Assembly (NCBI RefSeq): GCF_017874415.1
Contig: NZ_JAGGLM010000005.1
Coordinates: forward strand, 62,001 to 126,000
Reading direction: 5' to 3'
Source of the DNA: Clostridium algifaecis
GTDB taxonomy: Bacteria; Bacillota; Clostridia; Clostridiales; Clostridiaceae
Length of the DNA: 64,000 nt
Positions 8,491-18,578 of this stretch are shown here, piece by piece. The position numbers and the translations under genes were made by a program. Below the pieces are notes generated by a model. It was not told the origin of the DNA and did not search any database. It saw nothing but the letters and a program-made list of their open reading frames with translations. Numbering within the stretch: position 1 is the first letter of the stretch; the number at the start of each line of letters is the position of its first letter.

Positions 8491-9858
8491 TTGGCTAACA
8501 TTCACAAATTTATTCAGGGTGGAGAATACTATGTAATAGATGTTAACTCTGGAACTGTACATTTAATAGATGAATTAGTATATGATATTTTGGAAGATGA
8601 TAAATTAAGAAGTTTAGAGGATACAATAGAATTACTTAAAGCTAAATATAAAGAAGAAGATATAAAAGAAGCTTATTCTGAAATTGAGCAGCTTGTAGGA
8701 AAAGATATTTTATATTCTAAAGATTTATATAAAGAAGCAGCTGCTAAAAATGACAAAACGCCATCTTTTATAAAGGCACTTTGCTTAAATATAGCTCATG
8801 ACTGTAATTTAAGATGTAAATATTGTTTTGCAGATGAAGGCGAATATAAGGGAGAAAGAAAACTTATGTCACCTGAAGTAGGCAAAAAAGCTATAGATTT
8901 TGTCATAGAAAAATCAGGACCAAGAAAAAATATAGAAGTAGATTTATTTGGTGGAGAGCCACTTATGGCTTTTGATAGTGTAAAAGAGATAGTAGAATAC
9001 GCAAAAAAACAGGAAAAAATACATAATAAGAACATAAGATTTACAATGACTACTAATGCTACTTTATTAAATGATGATATAATGAAGTACTTAGATGAGA
9101 ATATGGGAAATATAGTTTTAAGCATTGATGGAAGAAAAGAAGTAAATGACAAAGTCAGGGTACGAGTAGATGGAAGTGGTTCATTTGATTCAATACTTCC
9201 AAAGATAAAGAAAATGGTTGAAATGAGAGATAAATCAAAACAATATTATGCAAGAGGAACTTTTACAAGAGAAAATACAGATTTTTTTGAAGATATAAAA
9301 TTTATGGCGGATGAGGGATTTGATGAAATATCTGTAGAGCCTGTAGTGCTTCCAAAAGAAAATCCACTTTCATTAAGGGAAGAGGATCTTCCTACTATTT
9401 TTGAACAATATGATAAGCTTTATGATGAAATGATAAAGAGAAATAAAGAAGGAAATTCATTTAAATTCTATCATTTTAATATAGACTTAAATGGTGGACC
9501 ATGTGTATATAAAAGAATATCTGGGTGCGGTGCAGGACATGAATATGTAGCTATAACACCTGATGGGGATATATATCCATGCCATCAGTTTGTAGGTAAT
9601 GAAGCTTTTAAGATGGGAAATCTAAGCAATTCTAATGACATAAAAGAAAATATAGGAAATGAATTTAAAGCTGCACATATATATAATAAGCCTGAGTGTA
9701 TGAAGTGCTGGGCAAGATTTTATTGCAGCGGAGGATGTCAGGCAAATAATTACAACTTTAATGGCGATATGAAAATACCATATTCACTAGGCTGTAAAAT
9801 GCAGAAAAAGAGAATAGAATGTGCTATTGCACTTAAAGCTAAAATTATGCAGAACTAA
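8491..9858 (+). CDS. scfB: Radical SAM SCIFF maturase
   Basis: Radical SAM/SPASM enzyme that installs thioether links in the SCIFF peptide. The start is TTG 8491 after AGGAGG (8477-8482). Residues 1-75 resemble the PqqD-like leader-binding domain (IDVNSGTVHLIDELVYDILE). The [4Fe-4S] motif CNLRCKYC occupies residues 105-112. The later SPASM region holds the auxiliary-cluster cysteines: GGPCVYKRISGCGAG, YPCHQF, CMKCWARFYCSGGCQ and GCKMQKKRIEC. Length 455 is typical. It relies on read-through of the hairpin at 8413-8460 or its own weak promoter. Confidence 0.94.
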   Translation: MANIHKFIQGGEYYVIDVNSGTVHLIDELVYDILEDDKLRSLEDTIELLKAKYKEEDIKEAYSEIEQLVGKDILYSKDLYKEAAAKNDKTPSFIKALCLNIAHDCNLRCKYCFADEGEYKGERKLMSPEVGKKAIDFVIEKSGPRKNIEVDLFGGEPLMAFDSVKEIVEYAKKQEKIHNKNIRFTMTTNATLLNDDIMKYLDENMGNIVLSIDGRKEVNDKVRVRVDGSGSFDSILPKIKKMVEMRDKSKQYYARGTFTRENTDFFEDIKFMADEGFDEISVEPVVLPKENPLSLREEDLPTIFEQYDKLYDEMIKRNKEGNSFKFYHFNIDLNGGPCVYKRISGCGAGHEYVAITPDGDIYPCHQFVGNEAFKMGNLSNSNDIKENIGNEFKAAHIYNKPECMKCWARFYCSGGCQANNYNFNGDMKIPYSLGCKMQKKRIECAIALKAKIMQN

Positions 9859-9864
9859 AATGTA

Positions 9865-9893
9865 TTGACTGAAAAATTTTTAAGTAATATAAT
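9865..9893 (+). promoter_or_regulatory. Promoter of secDF
   Basis: TTGACT (9865-9870), 17 bases, TATAAT (9888-9893): a near-consensus sigma-A promoter 57 bases before the secD start codon. Confidence 0.75.
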
Positions 9894-9949
9894 TCTAATG
9901 TATATATTTGAGAGAAAAAGTAGTTATGTACATATGAAGGAGGATAAAA

Positions 9950-11248
9950 ATGAGATCTAAGGCAAAAAGTGGCACTAGGGTAAAAAGTACTATAATTCTA
10001 GTATTATGTCTTTTTTTAATAGGATTTTTAGCATATTCTGGTGCATATGGAGTTAAACTTGGTGACTATAAACTAAAGCCTTTTACTGAAGTGATAAATA
10101 GAGGACTTGATCTTCAGGGAGGAGTTTCAATATTAGAAGAAATTCAATCAAAAAATGTAGATCAGAAAACAGTAGATAGAACAGTAGACCTCCTATCCAT
10201 GAGAGTTAATAAATTAGGAGTAAGTGAAACAGTAGTAAATAAAGAGGGAAAAAATAGAATAAGAATTGAAATACCAGGAAAGTTTGATGCCAAAGAAGTA
10301 GTAGATGGTGTAGCAAAGACAGGACAGCTTAAATTTGTAGGTCCTGATAATAAGACAATATTAACTGGTAAAGATGTAAAAGATGCATCTGCTTATTTGG
10401 ATTCACAAAATAATCAACCTATGATAGGACTTGAATTAAATGATAGTGGTGCTAAAAAGTTTTCAGATGCCACCCAAAAATTTTTAGGGCAGAAGATTGC
10501 CATATATTTGGACGATCAGATGCTTACAAATCCTCAAGTTGATGCACATATAACTAATGGAAAAGCTGAAATAAACGGAAGTAAAACTCTTCAAGAGGCA
10601 CAAAGACAGGCTAATCTTATAAAATCTGGTGCTTTACCTGTAGAAGTAAAACCTGTACAAGTAACAACTATAGGTGCATCTCTTGGTGCTAATGCATTGC
10701 CACTTAGTATACTTGCAGGTAAGATTGGTATAGGACTTGTAATGATATTCATGATTTTATATTATAGATTGCCTGGATTAATTGCAGATGTTGCTTTGAC
10801 ACTATACATATATATAGTATTGGCTGCATTTGTAAATGTAAATGTAACTTTAACCTTATCTGGTATAGCAGCATTCCTTTTAACTGTAGGTATGGCAGTA
10901 GATGCTAATATACTTATATTTGAGAGAACTAAGGAAGAACTTAAAAGCGGCAGATCTATAAAAGCATCTATAGATGCTGGATTTAAAAGGGCAATGAGTT
11001 CAATACTTGATTCAAATATAACATCAATTATTTCAGGAATTGTACTATATAGTATAGGTACTGGGTCTGTTAAAGGTTTTGCACTTACACTTATAATAGG
11101 TGTAGTATTGAGTATGTTTACAGCTATAACTGTTACAAGAACACTAATGAAGTTAGTTGCAAACATAGGTCTTTTCAGTCATAAGGGAACAATTGGGACA
11201 TTTGGTGTTCATGACTTTAGAAAAGGTGTAAGGGGGATAGCAAAATAA
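9950..11248 (+). CDS. secD: Protein translocase subunit SecD
   Basis: Proton-motive-force-driven partner of SecYEG that helps release exported proteins. One N-terminal span (residues about 11-30) precedes the P1 head domain, which includes INRGLDLQGGVSILEE. Five membrane spans follow in the C-terminal half, with the family segments VGMAVDANILIFERTKEELKSG and AGFKRAMSSILDSNITSIISG. At 432 residues it has a short head domain compared with E. coli SecD. secF begins one base after the stop codon, so the two are translationally coupled. Confidence 0.95.
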   Translation: MRSKAKSGTRVKSTIILVLCLFLIGFLAYSGAYGVKLGDYKLKPFTEVINRGLDLQGGVSILEEIQSKNVDQKTVDRTVDLLSMRVNKLGVSETVVNKEGKNRIRIEIPGKFDAKEVVDGVAKTGQLKFVGPDNKTILTGKDVKDASAYLDSQNNQPMIGLELNDSGAKKFSDATQKFLGQKIAIYLDDQMLTNPQVDAHITNGKAEINGSKTLQEAQRQANLIKSGALPVEVKPVQVTTIGASLGANALPLSILAGKIGIGLVMIFMILYYRLPGLIADVALTLYIYIVLAAFVNVNVTLTLSGIAAFLLTVGMAVDANILIFERTKEELKSGRSIKASIDAGFKRAMSSILDSNITSIISGIVLYSIGTGSVKGFALTLIIGVVLSMFTAITVTRTLMKLVANIGLFSHKGTIGTFGVHDFRKGVRGIAK

Positions 11249-11249
11249 T

Positions 11250-12140
11250 ATGAATGGAATATATAAAATTATAGAAAAAAGAAAAATATGGTTTACAATA
11301 TCCCTCATAATAATTGCAGTAGGTATTTTTACTATGGCTACTAAAGGACTTGAGTATGGACTTGACTTTAAAGGTGGAACTGTAGTGGAAATAAATATTG
11401 GTGGAACCTTTAACAAAAATGATGTGGATAGTATAATAAAAAAATATTCAGATAACTTTCAATCAACTAAAACAAATGAACACTCTGTAACTATAAAAAG
11501 TACTAACTTAAGTAATAATAATGTAAGCAGTATTGTTAAAGCTATAAAATCAAAATATAAAAAGAGCAGTCTTACAAGTCAAAATAATATAGGTGCTTCC
11601 ATAGGAAAAGAAGCAAGGGTTAATGCCATTGAGGCTATAATTGTTGCCATATGTGCTATGTTTATATACATAGGTATAAGATTTGAACTGAGTTTTGGTA
11701 TAGCAGCTATTATAGGACTTATTCACAATGTACTTGTAATGCTTTCTGTATATGCAGTGCTTAGGGTATCTATAGATTCGAGTTTTATAGCAGCGGCACT
11801 TACAGTTATAGGTTATTCTGTTCATGATACTATAGTTGTTTTTGATAGAATAAGAGAAAATCAAAAATATATGAGAAGAGAAGATCCTGAACTTATAGCA
11901 GATGCGAGTGTAACTCAGACACTTGCCAGATCAATAAATACAGTGCTTACCGTTGTAATAACGCTAACCTCCGTATATATACTTGTTCCATCTGTTAGAA
12001 ACTTCTCAGAACCTATTCTAGTGGGAATTATTTCAGGATGTTATTCGTCTATATGTATAGCTAGTCCATCGTGGGTCTTAATAAAAAAACATTTAGCTAA
12101 ATCTAAAAAATTAAAAGCTGTAGAAGATAAAACAAATTAG
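11250..12140 (+). CDS. secF: Protein translocase subunit SecF
   Basis: Partner of SecD in the RND-type accessory complex. The N terminus has a span and the pattern GLEYGLDFKGGTVVEIN; the membrane part includes GYSVHDTIVVFDRIREN and RSINTVLTVVITLTSVYIL. Length 296 is normal. The operon ends at the hairpin 33 bases downstream. Confidence 0.95.
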   Translation: MNGIYKIIEKRKIWFTISLIIIAVGIFTMATKGLEYGLDFKGGTVVEINIGGTFNKNDVDSIIKKYSDNFQSTKTNEHSVTIKSTNLSNNNVSSIVKAIKSKYKKSSLTSQNNIGASIGKEARVNAIEAIIVAICAMFIYIGIRFELSFGIAAIIGLIHNVLVMLSVYAVLRVSIDSSFIAAALTVIGYSVHDTIVVFDRIRENQKYMRREDPELIADASVTQTLARSINTVLTVVITLTSVYILVPSVRNFSEPILVGIISGCYSSICIASPSWVLIKKHLAKSKKLKAVEDKTN

Positions 12141-12172
12141 ATATTTAAATTATTATTTAAATATGATACAAT

Positions 12173-12208
12173 AAAAAATCCAGAGTATATTGAAACTCTG
12201 GATTTTTT
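12173..12208. terminator. Terminator after secF
   Basis: Bases 12173-12186 pair perfectly with 12195-12208 (14 bp, 8-base loop). The stem carries A6 on the left and T6 on the right, so it can work in both directions; here it ends secDF. Confidence 0.85.
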
Positions 12209-12235
12209 ATTGTATGAAATCTGCTTATATTATGT

Positions 12236-12264
12236 TTGTAAAAAATGATAATATAATTTATAAT
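12236..12264 (+). promoter_or_regulatory. Promoter of the DHH-family gene
   Basis: TTGTAA (12236-12241), 17 bases, TATAAT (12259-12264), 35 bases before the start codon. Confidence 0.6.
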
Positions 12265-12298
12265 ATAAGTGCTTTCGATAAATTTGGAGGATTTTATT

Positions 12299-13153
12299 AT
12301 GGAGATAAGACAGGACAATGCTAATAATTTGAATTTTTTGGGTATCCATGATCCATTTCGTTTGAAAAATATGGGACATGCTTTAAAAAGAATAATTAAG
12401 GCAGTAAATGAAAGAGAAAAAATTGTATTATACGGTAATTGCGATTTGGATGGAGTAACTGCAGTTTCTTTATTATTTCTAGTTTTGAAATATTTAAATG
12501 CAGATGTAGAATATCTTATTTCTGATGATATAAATGACAAACTTAATATAAATTCCGGGCTGATAAAGAATCATATAAAATTTTTGGGCGCTAAACTTAT
12601 TATAACTACAGGATGTGGAAGTCAATCAGTATCTCAGGTAGAACTATGTAAAAAACTTGGAATGGATATCATAGTAACAGATTATCATAAATGTAACAAT
12701 GTCATTTCTGAAGCAGTTGTTATAAATCCTAATCAAAAAGGATGTAATTATGCATTTAAAGAGTTAACTGCTGTTGGAGTTGCATTTAAGCTTTCTCAAG
12801 CTATATCCATGTATTATGAGATGAAATCCATAAGTAAATATTTGGACTTGGTTGTACTTGGTACATTATCGAAGGAAATTAAGATAACTGGAGAAAACAA
12901 AGAAATGGTGGATCAGGGGATATATCATCTAACCTACACAAATAATTATGGATTTAAGGCATTATTAAAGGTTTATGGCATAAAAACAATAAACAGGGAA
13001 AGTATATTTAAACTTTCAATGAATATGACACCTTCAAGTGTAAGTAACAGATACATAGATAATTCAAGAATAGCTGTAGAACTTTTTACTACTGAAAATA
13101 TGGATAGAGCAGTGCAGATAGCAAAATATTTAAAGAATGAGATTGTGGAATAG
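12299..13153 (+). CDS. RecJ-like DHH-family protein with degraded catalytic motifs
   Basis: The 284-residue protein is colinear with the N-terminal DHH domain of RecJ exonucleases, including the conserved scaffold KELTAVGVAFKLSQAI. All four metal-binding motifs are altered. Motif I, DxDxDG, reads NCDLDG (47-52). Motif II, TVDCG, reads TTGCG, with Gly105 for Asp. Motif III, DHH, reads DYH (128-130). Motif IV, GTIAD, reads GTLSK, with Lys192 for Asp. The DHHA1 and OB domains of RecJ (about 560 residues or more) are absent. Nuclease or phosphoesterase activity is unlikely; a binding or scaffold role is an inference. The start at 12299 follows TTTGGAGG; an earlier start adds ten unconserved residues. 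It occupies the place of recJ upstream of apt in many clostridia. Confidence 0.8.
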   Translation: MEIRQDNANNLNFLGIHDPFRLKNMGHALKRIIKAVNEREKIVLYGNCDLDGVTAVSLLFLVLKYLNADVEYLISDDINDKLNINSGLIKNHIKFLGAKLIITTGCGSQSVSQVELCKKLGMDIIVTDYHKCNNVISEAVVINPNQKGCNYAFKELTAVGVAFKLSQAISMYYEMKSISKYLDLVVLGTLSKEIKITGENKEMVDQGIYHLTYTNNYGFKALLKVYGIKTINRESIFKLSMNMTPSSVSNRYIDNSRIAVELFTTENMDRAVQIAKYLKNEIVE

Positions 13154-13245
13154 AAGAATGTGTATTAATGGTAATTTTAATACATTTATGATAATATATT
13201 AAGTTGTAATAGATTTTGTAGTTTTAAGTTTAAGGGGGTATATTA

Positions 13246-13764
13246 GTGGATTTAAAAGATAAGATAAGGGTTATAGAAGGATTTCCAAAAGAAGGTATAA
13301 GCTTTAAAGATGTAACTACAATTCTTGAAGATAAGAGAGTTTTTAAATATACAGTAGATAAAATGGCTGAATATCTAAAAAATAAAGATATTGACGTAGT
13401 TGTAGGTCCAGAGGCGAGGGGATTTTTATTTGGAGCACCAGTAGCATATGCTATAGGAGCTGGGTTTGTTCCCGTAAGAAAACCAGGAAAATTACCATGT
13501 GAAACAGTAAAGATAACCTATGATCTTGAATATGGAAATGATGCACTTGAAATTCATAAGGATGCTATAAAACAAGGACAGAGAGTTGCCTTGATAGATG
13601 ATCTTTTAGCAACAGGAGGTACTATGTCATCAGTTGCTAAACTTGTAGAAAAATTGGGAGGAAAAGTTGTAACGGTTGATTTTGTTATAGAGTTGACTGA
13701 TTTGAAAGGAAGAGAAAAACTAGAGGATTATGATGTAATTTCTCTAGTCAAATATAATGTTTGA
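13246..13764 (+). CDS. apt: Adenine phosphoribosyltransferase
   Basis: Salvages adenine to AMP using PRPP. The PRPP-binding loop reads [15 protein letters not shown], preceded by [31 protein letters not shown], split here into two known family blocks (substrate site and hood). Length 172 is normal. GTG start after GGGGG. apt directly upstream of rel is a conserved Firmicute arrangement linking purine salvage to ppGpp metabolism. Confidence 0.96.
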   Translation: MDLKDKIRVIEGFPKEGISFKDVTTILEDKRVFKYTVDKMAEYLKNKDIDVVVGPEARGFLFGAPVAYAIGAGFVPVRKPGKLPCETVKITYDLEYGNDALEIHKDAIKQGQRVALIDDLLATGGTMSSVAKLVEKLGGKVVTVDFVIELTDLKGREKLEDYDVISLVKYNV

Positions 13765-13884
13765 TTTGTAATCTTTTATCCTCAACTTATATGAGCTTAT
13801 GTGGTATAACTTGATATTGTATGATTTTAGTGAAATTTTAAATTGAAAGTTTATACGGTATATAATATAATGGTAATAAAAAAT

Positions 13885-13911
13885 AATGGCTGGTTTGTGA
13901 AACCAGCCATT
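13885..13911 (+). promoter_or_regulatory. Tight hairpin just upstream of the rel ribosome binding site
   Basis: Bases 13885-13896 pair perfectly with 13900-13911 (12 bp, 3-base loop GTG). The right arm ends six bases before AGGGAG, the rel ribosome binding site. There is only a short T-run (TTGATTTT) after it, so it is either a weak terminator after apt or a stabilising 5' hairpin on the rel mRNA. Confidence 0.55.
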
Positions 13912-13930
13912 GATTTTAGGGAGTAAGAGT

Positions 13931-16108
13931 ATGCTGGAAAAATTAATTGAAAAGATAGATAAGAGCTGTACAAATGTAAATAAAGAGATGATAAAAAAAG
14001 CATATTATTTTGCTGAAAATGCCCATAAAAAACAGAAAAGAAAATCAGGAGAACCGTATATAATACACCCTGTAGATGTAGCTTGTATACTTGCAGATAT
14101 GGGCATGGACACTAATACTATAATAGCTGGACTTCTTCATGATGTTGTAGAAGATACAGAATATACCCATCAGGATATAGCAAAGGAATTTGGCAGTGAA
14201 GTAGCTAATTTAGTAGAAGGTGTAACTAAGCTTGGACGGCTAGAATATAAAAGCAAAGAAGAACAGCAGGCGGATAATGTCAGAAAAATGCTCCTTGCTA
14301 TGGCAAAGGATATCAGGGTTATAATAATAAAATTAGCAGATAGACTTCATAATATGAGAACATTGAGATATATGTCTGTGGAAAAACAGAAGGAAAAATC
14401 TAAAGAAACTCTTGATATATATGCTCCCTTAGCACATAGGCTTGGAATGTCAAAGGTTAAATGGGAATTGGAAGATCTGGCACTTAGATATATAAACCCA
14501 AATGAATACTATTTTATAGTTAGAAAAATAGCGGAAAAAAGGGCGGAACGGGAAAAATACATAGAAAATATAATAAATCAATTAAAGAAAAGTCTTGATG
14601 ATGCGAAAATAAGTTCAGATATAGAAGGAAGACCAAAACATTTCTACAGTATATATATAAAAATGGTAAAAAAGAATAAAACTATAGACCAGATATTTGA
14701 CCTAACGGCAGTAAGGGTACTTGTAAATACAGTGAAGGATTGTTACGCAGCACTTGGAATAGCACATACTATGTATAAGCCGATACCAGGGAGATTTAAA
14801 GACTATATAGCAATGCCTAAACCTAATATGTATCAATCACTTCATTCAACTGTAATAGGACCTCAGGGGAAACCATTTGAAATTCAAATAAGAACTTTTG
14901 AAATGCACAGAACTGCTGAGTATGGTATAGCTGCACACTGGAAGTACAAAGAAGGTGTGGAAACTGAGGATACTATAGATAAAAAACTGACATGGATAAG
15001 AGAAATGCTTGAATGGCAGACTGAAACTTCTGATGCAGAAGAGTTTATGGAAGGCTTTAAAATAGATTTATTCTCGGATGAAGTATTTGTATTTACGCCT
15101 AAAGGCATAGTTATAAATTTACCTTATGGGGCTACACCAATAGATTTTGCCTATAAGATACATACGGATATAGGGAATAAATGCACAGGTGCCAAAGTAA
15201 GCGGGAAAATGGTTCCACTTGATTACAAACTTAAGACTGGAGAGATAGTTGAAATACTTGTATCGGGTAACTCAAAGGGTCCCAGTATAGATTGGTTAAA
15301 TATTGTAAAGAGCAATCAGGCCAAGAGCAAAATAAAATCATGGTTCAAAAAAGCAAAGAAAGAAGAAAACATAATAAAAGGCAAGGAACTTTTGGAAAAA
15401 GAAACTAAAAAGCAGGGATATAATTTTGGAGAAGCACTAAAAAGTGAAGCAATAGGCACCATACTTAAAAAATATAAAATGAATTCCATGGATGATTTAT
15501 ATGCTGCAGTTGGAGTAGGTGCCCTAAATTTGTCTACTGTAGTATGCAGATTAAGAGAAGTTTACATCAAGGATTTGAAAAATGATGGAGATAATCTGGA
15601 AGCAGTACAGGATCAAATAAGTAAATCAAATAATAGATTAGGTAAAAGAAAAAATAAATCACCCGGCGTAATAGTAAAGGGTGAAAGCAATGTTCTTGTT
15701 AGATTTGCCAAATGCTGCAATCCTGTGCCAGGTGATGATATTATTGGGTACATAACTAAAGGAAGAGGTGTATCCATCCATAGAAGTGACTGTAAAAATA
15801 TAGATTATTTATTGAAAAATAAAGAAAATCACGTAGTTGAAGTTGGTTGGGGAAAACCAAAGGGAGTAGAATATATTACTGAAATACAGCTTAAAGGAGA
15901 AGATAGGCCGGGACTTTTGAAAGATTCTATTGAGGTAATAAGTGATAGCAACACTTCACTTTATGCAATAGATGCAAAGCCTGTAAAAAATAGTATATGT
16001 ATCATAAGAATGAAGCTTAAAATAACAGAAGTAAATGATCTTAGGGATGTCATGAAAAAGCTTAGAAGGATTAAAAATGTAACTGAAGTTTTTAGAACAA
16101 ATAATTAG
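13931..16108 (+). CDS. rel: Bifunctional (p)ppGpp synthetase/hydrolase Rel
   Basis: Makes and degrades the stringent-response alarmone. Domains in order: HD hydrolase with LLHDVVEDT (His70-Asp71 and Glu74-Asp75 intact, so hydrolase probably active), synthetase domain (FYSIYIKM through [24 protein letters not shown], in two parts), TGS ([24 protein letters not shown] region), zinc-finger/helical region with [17 protein letters not shown], and a C-terminal ACT domain. Length 725 is typical of a Rel enzyme. ATG 13931 lies seven bases after AGGGAG; an upstream in-frame TTG falls inside the preceding hairpin. dtd follows after 11 bases. Confidence 0.95.
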   Translation: MLEKLIEKIDKSCTNVNKEMIKKAYYFAENAHKKQKRKSGEPYIIHPVDVACILADMGMDTNTIIAGLLHDVVEDTEYTHQDIAKEFGSEVANLVEGVTKLGRLEYKSKEEQQADNVRKMLLAMAKDIRVIIIKLADRLHNMRTLRYMSVEKQKEKSKETLDIYAPLAHRLGMSKVKWELEDLALRYINPNEYYFIVRKIAEKRAEREKYIENIINQLKKSLDDAKISSDIEGRPKHFYSIYIKMVKKNKTIDQIFDLTAVRVLVNTVKDCYAALGIAHTMYKPIPGRFKDYIAMPKPNMYQSLHSTVIGPQGKPFEIQIRTFEMHRTAEYGIAAHWKYKEGVETEDTIDKKLTWIREMLEWQTETSDAEEFMEGFKIDLFSDEVFVFTPKGIVINLPYGATPIDFAYKIHTDIGNKCTGAKVSGKMVPLDYKLKTGEIVEILVSGNSKGPSIDWLNIVKSNQAKSKIKSWFKKAKKEENIIKGKELLEKETKKQGYNFGEALKSEAIGTILKKYKMNSMDDLYAAVGVGALNLSTVVCRLREVYIKDLKNDGDNLEAVQDQISKSNNRLGKRKNKSPGVIVKGESNVLVRFAKCCNPVPGDDIIGYITKGRGVSIHRSDCKNIDYLLKNKENHVVEVGWGKPKGVEYITEIQLKGEDRPGLLKDSIEVISDSNTSLYAIDAKPVKNSICIIRMKLKITEVNDLRDVMKKLRRIKNVTEVFRTNN

Positions 16109-16119
16109 AGGTGTATTAT

Positions 16120-16569
16120 ATGAGAGCTGTAGTCCAAAGAGTTAAAAGCTCTAGCGTTAAAGTTGACGGCAATGTTATAGGAAAAATTGGTAAAGGATTG
16201 AATGTCCTTATAGGAATAACAAAGGATGATACAATTTCAGATATAACATATTTAAAAGACAAGATAATTAATCTTAGAATATTTGAAGATGAGAATGGAA
16301 AATTAAACAAATCACTTATGGATGTAGGAGGAGAACTTCTTTTGATATCTCAGTTTACTTTGTATGGAGACTGTAGAAAAGGCAGAAGACCTAGTTTTAT
16401 ACAAGCACTTTCAGGTGATGAGTCGGAGAAGTTATATAATGAATTTGTAGTACAGTGTAAGGTTTCAGTAAAAAAAGTCGAAACTGGAAAATTTGGAGCA
16501 GATATGCTTGTTTCTATAGAAAATGATGGACCTGTTACTATGCTTTTAGATAGTAAAAAGAACTTTTAA
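16120..16569 (+). CDS. dtd: D-aminoacyl-tRNA deacylase
   Basis: Proofreading enzyme that removes D-amino acids, and glycine from tRNA-Ala, wrongly attached to tRNA. The family start [17 protein letters not shown] supports ATG 16120 rather than a GTG three codons earlier. Catalytic-pocket motifs [17 protein letters not shown] and the C-terminal [11 protein letters not shown] are both present (the SQxT and NxGP signatures). Length 149 is normal. Standard neighbour of rel in Firmicutes. Confidence 0.95.
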   Translation: MRAVVQRVKSSSVKVDGNVIGKIGKGLNVLIGITKDDTISDITYLKDKIINLRIFEDENGKLNKSLMDVGGELLLISQFTLYGDCRKGRRPSFIQALSGDESEKLYNEFVVQCKVSVKKVETGKFGADMLVSIENDGPVTMLLDSKKNF

Positions 16570-16596
16570 AAATTATTATTGAAGAGAGGTGCTGTT

Positions 16597-17199
16597 ATGA
16601 AAATAAAGAGAATGCCAGTTGGCATGTATTTAGCTAATTGTTATATACTTTTAGATGAAGATTCAAATGAATGTGCAGTAATTGATCCAGGTGGTAATAC
16701 AGAAATTATAAAAAGTGCTATGGATGATTTGAAAATTAATAAAGTAAAATACATATTGTTAACTCATGGTCATGCTGATCACACAGAATCAGTAGTGGAT
16801 ATAAAAAATTTGTACGGTGCAGAAGTATACATAAATGAACAGGATTATAATATGATGAAACGAAGATCTTATATGTATGGAAATGTTGATGAAGCCGTAG
16901 ATAATTTCATAAATGATGGAGACGTATTTAATGTTGGAAAGCTTAAAGTGAAAGCACTATATACTCCAGGGCATACTCCAGGAGGAGTGAGCTTTTTAGT
17001 AGATGACATAGTTTTTACTGGAGATACTTTATTCTGTCAGAGTGTAGGAAGGACAGATATTGAAGGCGGAGATTTTGATACTATAATAAAAAGCATTAAA
17101 GAGAAATTAATGGTACTTCCAGAATATACAATAGTACTGCCAGGACATGGAGATAAGACATCTATTGAAAGGGAGAAAATTTCAAATCCATTTTTGTAA
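16597..17199 (+). CDS. Metallo-beta-lactamase fold hydrolase (glyoxalase II-like)
   Basis: A 200-residue MBL-fold enzyme with the zinc motif THGHADH (residues about 60-66), GHTPGG, FTGDTLF and a final LPGHGDKT. The overall plan is that of the short YqgX/hydroxyacylglutathione hydrolase-like group; the true substrate in bacteria is often undefined. ATG 16597 follows GAGAGGTG. It lies between dtd and hisS, as in many clostridia. Confidence 0.88.
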   Translation: MKIKRMPVGMYLANCYILLDEDSNECAVIDPGGNTEIIKSAMDDLKINKVKYILLTHGHADHTESVVDIKNLYGAEVYINEQDYNMMKRRSYMYGNVDEAVDNFINDGDVFNVGKLKVKALYTPGHTPGGVSFLVDDIVFTGDTLFCQSVGRTDIEGGDFDTIIKSIKEKLMVLPEYTIVLPGHGDKTSIEREKISNPFL

Positions 17200-17291
17200 A
17201 CTTGATATTTTGAATTTGAAAAAATAACAAATGGAATATATAATGGTTTTATGCTTAAAGTATTAAACTAAATGAGAGGAAGTAATTATTT

Positions 17292-18539
17292 ATGGCTATT
17301 CAAGCACCTAAGGGTACTAAAGATGTACTACCTGATGAAATATATAAATGGCAATACTTAGAAAATAAATTTAGAAATATAGCGGCAGCTTATGGACATA
17401 GAGAAATAAGAACTCCTGTATTTGAACATACTGAGTTATTTCAAAGAGGAGTTGGAGAAACTACGGATGTAGTTCAGAAGGAAATGTATACATTCAAGGA
17501 TAAGGCAGGAAGGAGCATTACATTAAAACCTGAGGGTACATCACCTGCTGTTAGGGCTTTTGTAGAGGGAAGCCTTTATAATGAAGTTCAGCCTACAAAA
17601 TTATTTTATTTTACTCCAGCTCTTAGATATGAAAATGTTCAAAAAGGAAGATTAAGAGAACATCATCAATTTGGAATAGAGGCTTTTGGTTCAAAAGGAC
17701 CATCAATTGATGCAGAGGTAATAAGTCTTGCTATGAGAGTTTACAGGGAATTGGGAGTTAATAACATAGAGCTCAACATAAATAGTATAGGATGTGAAAA
17801 GTGTAGAAAAAAATACAATGATGCACTTAAAAAGTACTTATTGGATAGATATGATGAACTCTGTGATACCTGCAAAACTAGATTTGAAAAAAATCCTTTA
17901 AGAATATTGGATTGCAAAATAGATGGAAAGAAAGATATAATTAAAAATGCACCAAAGATATTAGATTATTTGTGTGATGACTGCAGGGAGCATTTTGAAG
18001 GACTAAAAAAATATTTGACAGCTCTTGGAATAGAGTTTAAAGTCGACCCACTTATCGTAAGGGGATTAGATTATTATACTAAAACTGTATTTGAGATAAT
18101 AAACAATGACATAACAATATGTGCAGGTGGAAGATATGACTATCTTATAGAGGAAGTAGGAGGACCATCTATTCCTGCTATGGGATTTGGAATGGGAATT
18201 GAAAGAACACTGCTTACACTTAAAGAAAATGGAATAGAGATACCAAAGAAGCCTTATATAGATTTATATATAGGTTCTATGGGCAATGATGCAAGAGTAG
18301 GATCATTAAAATTTGCAAACACACTTAGAGAAAAAAATTTGAGATGCGAATGTGATCATACAGATAGAAGTGTAAAAGCTGAGATGAAATATGCAAATAA
18401 AATTAGTGCTAGATTTACAGTAGTACTTGGAGAAAATGAATTACAAACTGGAAAAGCTAGATTTAAGAGAATGAGTGATGGCGAACAGTTTGAATTAAAG
18501 TTAGATGATTTAGATGAAATAGTCAATTTAATAAAATAA
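17292..18539 (+). CDS. hisS: Histidyl-tRNA synthetase
   Basis: Class II synthetase of 415 residues. Motif 1 region is [18 protein letters not shown], motif 2 [19 protein letters not shown], the histidine-specific stretch is [13 protein letters not shown], and motif 3 ends [12 protein letters not shown]. The C-terminal anticodon-binding domain starts near [11 protein letters not shown] cysteine-rich insert ([24 protein letters not shown]) as in other clostridial enzymes. No T-box is visible in the 92-base leader. aspS follows. Confidence 0.96.
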   Translation: MAIQAPKGTKDVLPDEIYKWQYLENKFRNIAAAYGHREIRTPVFEHTELFQRGVGETTDVVQKEMYTFKDKAGRSITLKPEGTSPAVRAFVEGSLYNEVQPTKLFYFTPALRYENVQKGRLREHHQFGIEAFGSKGPSIDAEVISLAMRVYRELGVNNIELNINSIGCEKCRKKYNDALKKYLLDRYDELCDTCKTRFEKNPLRILDCKIDGKKDIIKNAPKILDYLCDDCREHFEGLKKYLTALGIEFKVDPLIVRGLDYYTKTVFEIINNDITICAGGRYDYLIEEVGGPSIPAMGFGMGIERTLLTLKENGIEIPKKPYIDLYIGSMGNDARVGSLKFANTLREKNLRCECDHTDRSVKAEMKYANKISARFTVVLGENELQTGKARFKRMSDGEQFELKLDDLDEIVNLIK

Positions 18540-18578
18540 TTACGAGACATAATATTTATAATGGGAGTTGAAAAAACA

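Noticed and set aside
12299-13153. Annotation as active RecJ exonuclease
   Set aside because: Four metal-ligand motifs are changed and the C-terminal RecJ domains are absent.
17200-17291. T-box before hisS
   Set aside because: The 92-base leader is too short and lacks the GGGTGGTACC antiterminator sequence.
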